Source of the DNA: Pseudoflavitalea sp. G-6-1-2
Lineage (GTDB): Bacteria; Bacteroidota; Bacteroidia; Chitinophagales; Chitinophagaceae
Assembly (NCBI RefSeq): GCF_012927185.1
Contig: NZ_JABBGB010000001.1
Coordinates: 558,001 to 622,000 of the forward strand
Length of the DNA stretch: 64,000 bases
Reading direction: 5' to 3'
Each line of letters begins with the position of its first letter. Position 1 is the first letter of the stretch. The translations under genes were made by a program, and so were the position numbers. Of this stretch, positions 61,745 to 64,000 are shown one piece after another. The notes beneath the pieces were generated by a model. It saw only the letters and a program-made list of their open reading frames with translations. It searched no databases and was not told the DNA's origin.

Positions 61745-61896
61745 GCACCGTTTTTCCGAAAAAGATACTTAAATTAACAGTAGCTTCCCTACTCAATACT
61801 GTAGATCAATCTCCCCAAATGCAGCAACCTCTGCCCTGATCATTTTATCATTAATACTGGAACGGTTTCTGATCTTCTCACATAAAATAGTTTCGT

Positions 61897-62220
61897 ATGA
61901 AATGCAGATCCGCTTTTTTCATGCTTCTGTTACTGGTAACAACAACGGTTACGGAAGCCACACCGCTCAATGATCCTGGAAAGAAAGAAATAGCAACGAT
62001 GACCACTGCTGAAAAAGATGCGCGTGTTGCCGCTATTGTAAAACGGGTTGAAGAGATCAGGGCCATGGACAGATCATCACTTAGCAGAACAGAAAGAAAA
62101 GAGCTCCGGAAAGAGCTTCGCTCCCTGAATAAAGAAGCGAAGGTTTTCGGCAGAGGAGGCGTTTACCTCTCTCTCGGAGCTATTCTCATCATTATTCTGT
62201 TATTGATTCTGATTCTGTAA
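61897..62220 (+). CDS. Small exported protein with C-terminal membrane tail
   Basis: A 107-residue protein with a signal-like N-terminus (MKCRSAFFMLLLLVTTTVTEA), a charged coiled region (AAIVKRVEEIRAMDRSSLSR, then KELRKELRSLNKEAKVFG) and a hydrophobic C-terminal segment GGVYLSLGAILIIILLLILIL. This pattern recurs in Bacteroidota small proteins of unknown role. It converges with the HEPN gene (8 bases between). Confidence 0.68.
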   Translation: MKCRSAFFMLLLLVTTTVTEATPLNDPGKKEIATMTTAEKDARVAAIVKRVEEIRAMDRSSLSRTERKELRKELRSLNKEAKVFGRGGVYLSLGAILIIILLLILIL

Positions 62221-62227
62221 ATCAGTT

Positions 62228-63163
62228 TCAGCTAAGTATAGGCACAGGTTTGCGGGAAGGCAGTTTGTGAAAGCTGCTGTAAACCCGTTGCGCCCATTGC
62301 TCTATATTAAACAAATAAGAGCTGTAAGGCACCTGTTCTTCAGAGACAATGCCAGCTTTCTTTTCGGGAGCAAGACAATCGAACATTTCGCTGATTCGCT
62401 GTAACAGTATTGCAGCCTGTTCGGGTGCAAGCATATAATCTGATTTATACCGGCTATGCACATATGCTTTTTGGAGTAGCCGGAACAATTCTCTGTCTTG
62501 CCGGGTTTGCCTGGGAAAATGGTCTGATACCTGATTGCTGATCAGCGTAGTATATCGCAACAGTTTATCGAGATTGTGCGTACTTGTTTTCAGACCAGTG
62601 AACTGCAATATGAAAGTAATACAGGCATGCTCTGTTGCCTGATGCATCAGAAATGCCGCCAGGCTGTATTCTTTTTTGGCTTCAAAAATCTTAGCCCCCG
62701 TGAGAAACATTTTGCTTCGGTGGTAACCCTGCTCGACCAGCTGAGCGCTCCGATGCCGCCAGTCTGAATCGGAGAAGTACACCGGTGGCCTTACTGGCAT
62801 CGATGAAAGATTGAAAAGCAGCGGCGCCTGTTCAGCAACTCTGACAGCGAAGGATTGCCCTTCTCCAAGCCATTGCTGAAAGAGGCGGGATGGATATACC
62901 AACGTATGAATCCGCTCTGTAAAGCGGGTCTGTTCTAGAATATCCTGAACAGTATCACCGCATCGTTTTTCTGAAGGCTGCGTGAGTACCAATAGAAAAT
63001 ATCCGTTGGACTGTGCCTCCTCATGATCATAAGGATGAAAGATAGAATTCACTGGCAGATCAGCCGCAGTTACTCCGAGCAGGAATATCTTATCCACGGC
63101 AATTTTCTTTCTCAGTTGTGCAACAAGGCCGTTCAGCTGACCGGATGATTGATATTTCAGCAT
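62228..63163 (-). CDS. HEPN domain protein with degenerate nucleotidyltransferase-like N-terminus
   Basis: A 311-residue protein. Residues 1-130 resemble a nucleotidyltransferase fold (KKIAVDKIFLLGVTAADLPV) but lack the GSxxxG and acidic catalytic motifs. Residues 145-250 are an HEPN four-helix domain: EYSLAAFLMHQATEHACITF, KTSTHNLDKLLRY and LQKAYVHSRYKSDY (residues 230-243). HEPN proteins are often RNases in toxin-antitoxin or immunity loci. The RX4-6H catalytic motif is not seen; here the run is RYKSDY, ending in Tyr. It follows the 106-residue gene by 9 bases. Confidence 0.8.
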   Translation of the reverse strand: MLKYQSSGQLNGLVAQLRKKIAVDKIFLLGVTAADLPVNSIFHPYDHEEAQSNGYFLLVLTQPSEKRCGDTVQDILEQTRFTERIHTLVYPSRLFQQWLGEGQSFAVRVAEQAPLLFNLSSMPVRPPVYFSDSDWRHRSAQLVEQGYHRSKMFLTGAKIFEAKKEYSLAAFLMHQATEHACITFILQFTGLKTSTHNLDKLLRYTTLISNQVSDHFPRQTRQDRELFRLLQKAYVHSRYKSDYMLAPEQAAILLQRISEMFDCLAPEKKAGIVSEEQVPYSSYLFNIEQWAQRVYSSFHKLPSRKPVPILS

Positions 63164-63172
63164 AGGATTGCT

Positions 63173-63493
63173 TTAATTGGATGATGCTGTTTTTTTCTTC
63201 GCCTGCTTTTTAAAAGTTGCAGGCAGTTCTTCTCTTACCATCATATATGCTGCTTCTGCAAGCAACTCAACATTCCGGTAAAAGAACAGCAAATTGCTTC
63301 TGTCCCTTGCAGATTCAAATTGTGCTGCATCGGTTGCAATGCCAGCTTCGAGCCATTGCCAGAGCATGCTTCGGAGATCATCCAAATGATACCAGGTGAA
63401 AAATTCTTTCAGTACAGCAGCCGGGTCTTTTCTTTGCTTTTTACTTAACCGGACGGGCTTGTTGAAAAACTTCGTTTTCTTGTATGGATTCAT
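63173..63493 (-). CDS. Small partner protein of the HEPN gene
   Basis: A 106-residue, basic, helical protein (MNPYKKTKFFNKPVRLSKKQ, WYHLDDLRSMLWQWLEAGIA, RSNLLFFYRNVELLAEAAYM) without signal peptide. Its stop lies 9 bases before the HEPN gene start, so the two form a unit. It could be an antidote or co-factor of the HEPN protein. I do not recognise the family. Confidence 0.7.
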   Translation of the reverse strand: MNPYKKTKFFNKPVRLSKKQRKDPAAVLKEFFTWYHLDDLRSMLWQWLEAGIATDAAQFESARDRSNLLFFYRNVELLAEAAYMMVREELPATFKKQAKKKTASSN

Positions 63494-63699
63494 AATAATG
63501 CATTTTTAGTGAAAGAAAAGTATCCACATAAAAAATGGCATTACCGACTACTGTACATAACAGTTCAGGTGAGGAGGTAGAACAAGTACTAACGTTATTT
63601 ACTATGCGAATCTACAACACCTCCACCGAATTGCCAAATATTTTAGCAATTCTCTTTTCCACTTCGCTCCTTTTTTATCCTTTGTATCTTAGCGCCATT

Positions 63700-64000
63700 A
63701 TGAACACCAGTGACGAGCAATACATGCAACAGGCGCTCCGCGAAGCCCATCGCGCCTACGAAAACGGCGAAATACCCGTTGGCGCAATAATTGTGATGAA
63801 CAACCGCATCATTGCAAAAGGTCATAATCAGGTAGAGCTGTTGAAAGATCCCACAGCGCATGCAGAGATCATTGCATTAACTGCCGCCTTCAATTTTCTG
63901 GGCGCCAAATACCTGCCCGATGCTACGCTGTATGTAACGGTTGAGCCCTGCCTTATGTGTGCCGGCGCCCTTTACTGGAGCAAGATCAGCCGCATTGTTT
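63700..64000 (+). CDS. tadA: tRNA-specific adenosine deaminase, partial (C-terminus beyond window)
   Basis: The first 100 residues of a zinc-dependent deaminase. Zinc-binding HAE (His54, catalytic Glu56) in DPTAHAEIIAL and the second site TVEPCLMCAGAL (Cys84, Cys87) are complete, and the MQQALREAHRAYENGEIPVGAIIV start matches TadA (shown in part: YENGEIPVGAIIV). TadA converts A34 to inosine in tRNA-Arg(ACG). ATG 63700 is used. Confidence 0.94.
   Translation, partial: MNTSDEQYMQQALREAHRAYENGEIPVGAIIVMNNRIIAKGHNQVELLKDPTAHAEIIALTAAFNFLGAKYLPDATLYVTVEPCLMCAGALYWSKISRIV

Noticed and set aside
63554-63630. Inverted-repeat-like GAGGAGGTAG / CTACAACACCTCC upstream of tadA
   Set aside because: The arms mismatch and there is no T tract, so it does not make a convincing terminator or operator.
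1-64000. CRISPR arrays, insertion sequences, phage genes, tRNA and rRNA genes
   Set aside because: I looked for spaced direct repeats, terminal inverted repeats with transposase frames and T-loop-like TTCGANTC blocks in intergenic DNA and found none convincing.

Overview
The window looks like chromosomal DNA of a member of the Bacteroidota, most likely a Chitinophagaceae-like soil or plant bacterium (inference). The reasons are: the gliding lipoprotein GldH, BatD, LytTR and beta-propeller sensor kinases, a CarboxypepD_reg-type outer-surface protein, TadA/LpxD/DusB of Bacteroidota type, and upstream boxes matching the Bacteroidota -7 consensus TAnnTTTG in front of several genes. Composition is even (roughly 45-50 % GC). 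I see no insertion sequence, prophage, CRISPR array, rRNA or tRNA, so this is ordinary, gene-dense core chromosome with some unusual gene fusions and pairings.

Layout. 1-7.1 kb: SulP anion transporter (cut by the left edge), two small membrane proteins, an MHS-family MFS transporter divergent from acetyl-CoA synthetase (acs), and an L,D-transpeptidase. 7.1-9.7 kb: ECF sigma factor, anti-sigma-like protein and outer-membrane beta-barrel. 9.9-17.5 kb: kbl, a zinc-ribbon/TPR membrane protein with an M50-like protease, RidA, a Rossmann-less hydroxyacyl-CoA dehydrogenase relative, tsaB, an ArsR regulator and a CstB-like persulfide dioxygenase-rhodanese, then a small acidic unknown protein. 17.5-23.2 kb: clostripain-like (C11) peptidase, a 1000-residue beta-propeller histidine kinase, a NarL-type regulator and a kinase-like protein lacking the phospho-accepting His. 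23.2-28.8 kb: nadB, a MurU-like nucleotidyltransferase, an AmgK-like kinase fused to a RapZ C-terminal domain, an LpxL-type acyltransferase and YhhN. 28.8-34 kb: lipoprotein, aldose epimerase / galK, DJ-1, GyrI-like and WYL regulator. 34-42 kb: 3-hydroxybutyryl-CoA dehydrogenase, NAD-epimerase, surface protein, LytTR/propeller kinase pair, LpxD. 42-48 kb: RluE-type pseudouridine synthase behind a strong terminator-like leader, YicC, GldH, HisKA kinase + OmpR regulator, BatD, an unknown protein. 48-57 kb: second LytS/LytTR pair, SDR, YjjG-like HAD, Psd-CdsA-CPBP protease, DusB, M28 peptidase. 57-64 kb: GPx, ALDH, glycerate kinase, GntP permease, small membrane protein, HEPN pair, TadA (cut by the right edge).

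How genes work together: the MurU and AmgK-like genes suggest anomeric-kinase recycling of cell-wall amino sugars, with a RapZ-type domain attached that in Enterobacteria senses glucosamine-6-phosphate. The GntP-glycerate kinase-ALDH run suggests use of glycerate or a related acid/aldehyde. ArsR plus the CstB-like enzyme suggests sulfide/persulfide detoxification. Psd and CdsA make phosphatidylethanolamine precursors. Five two-component modules lie in 33 kb, between about 18.8 and 50.3 kb.

The items I consider most worth a second look are the AmgK-RapZ fusion, the terminator-bearing leader just upstream of the pseudouridine synthase start codon, the His-less kinase paired with a NarL regulator, and the C11 peptidase abutting a small acidic protein.
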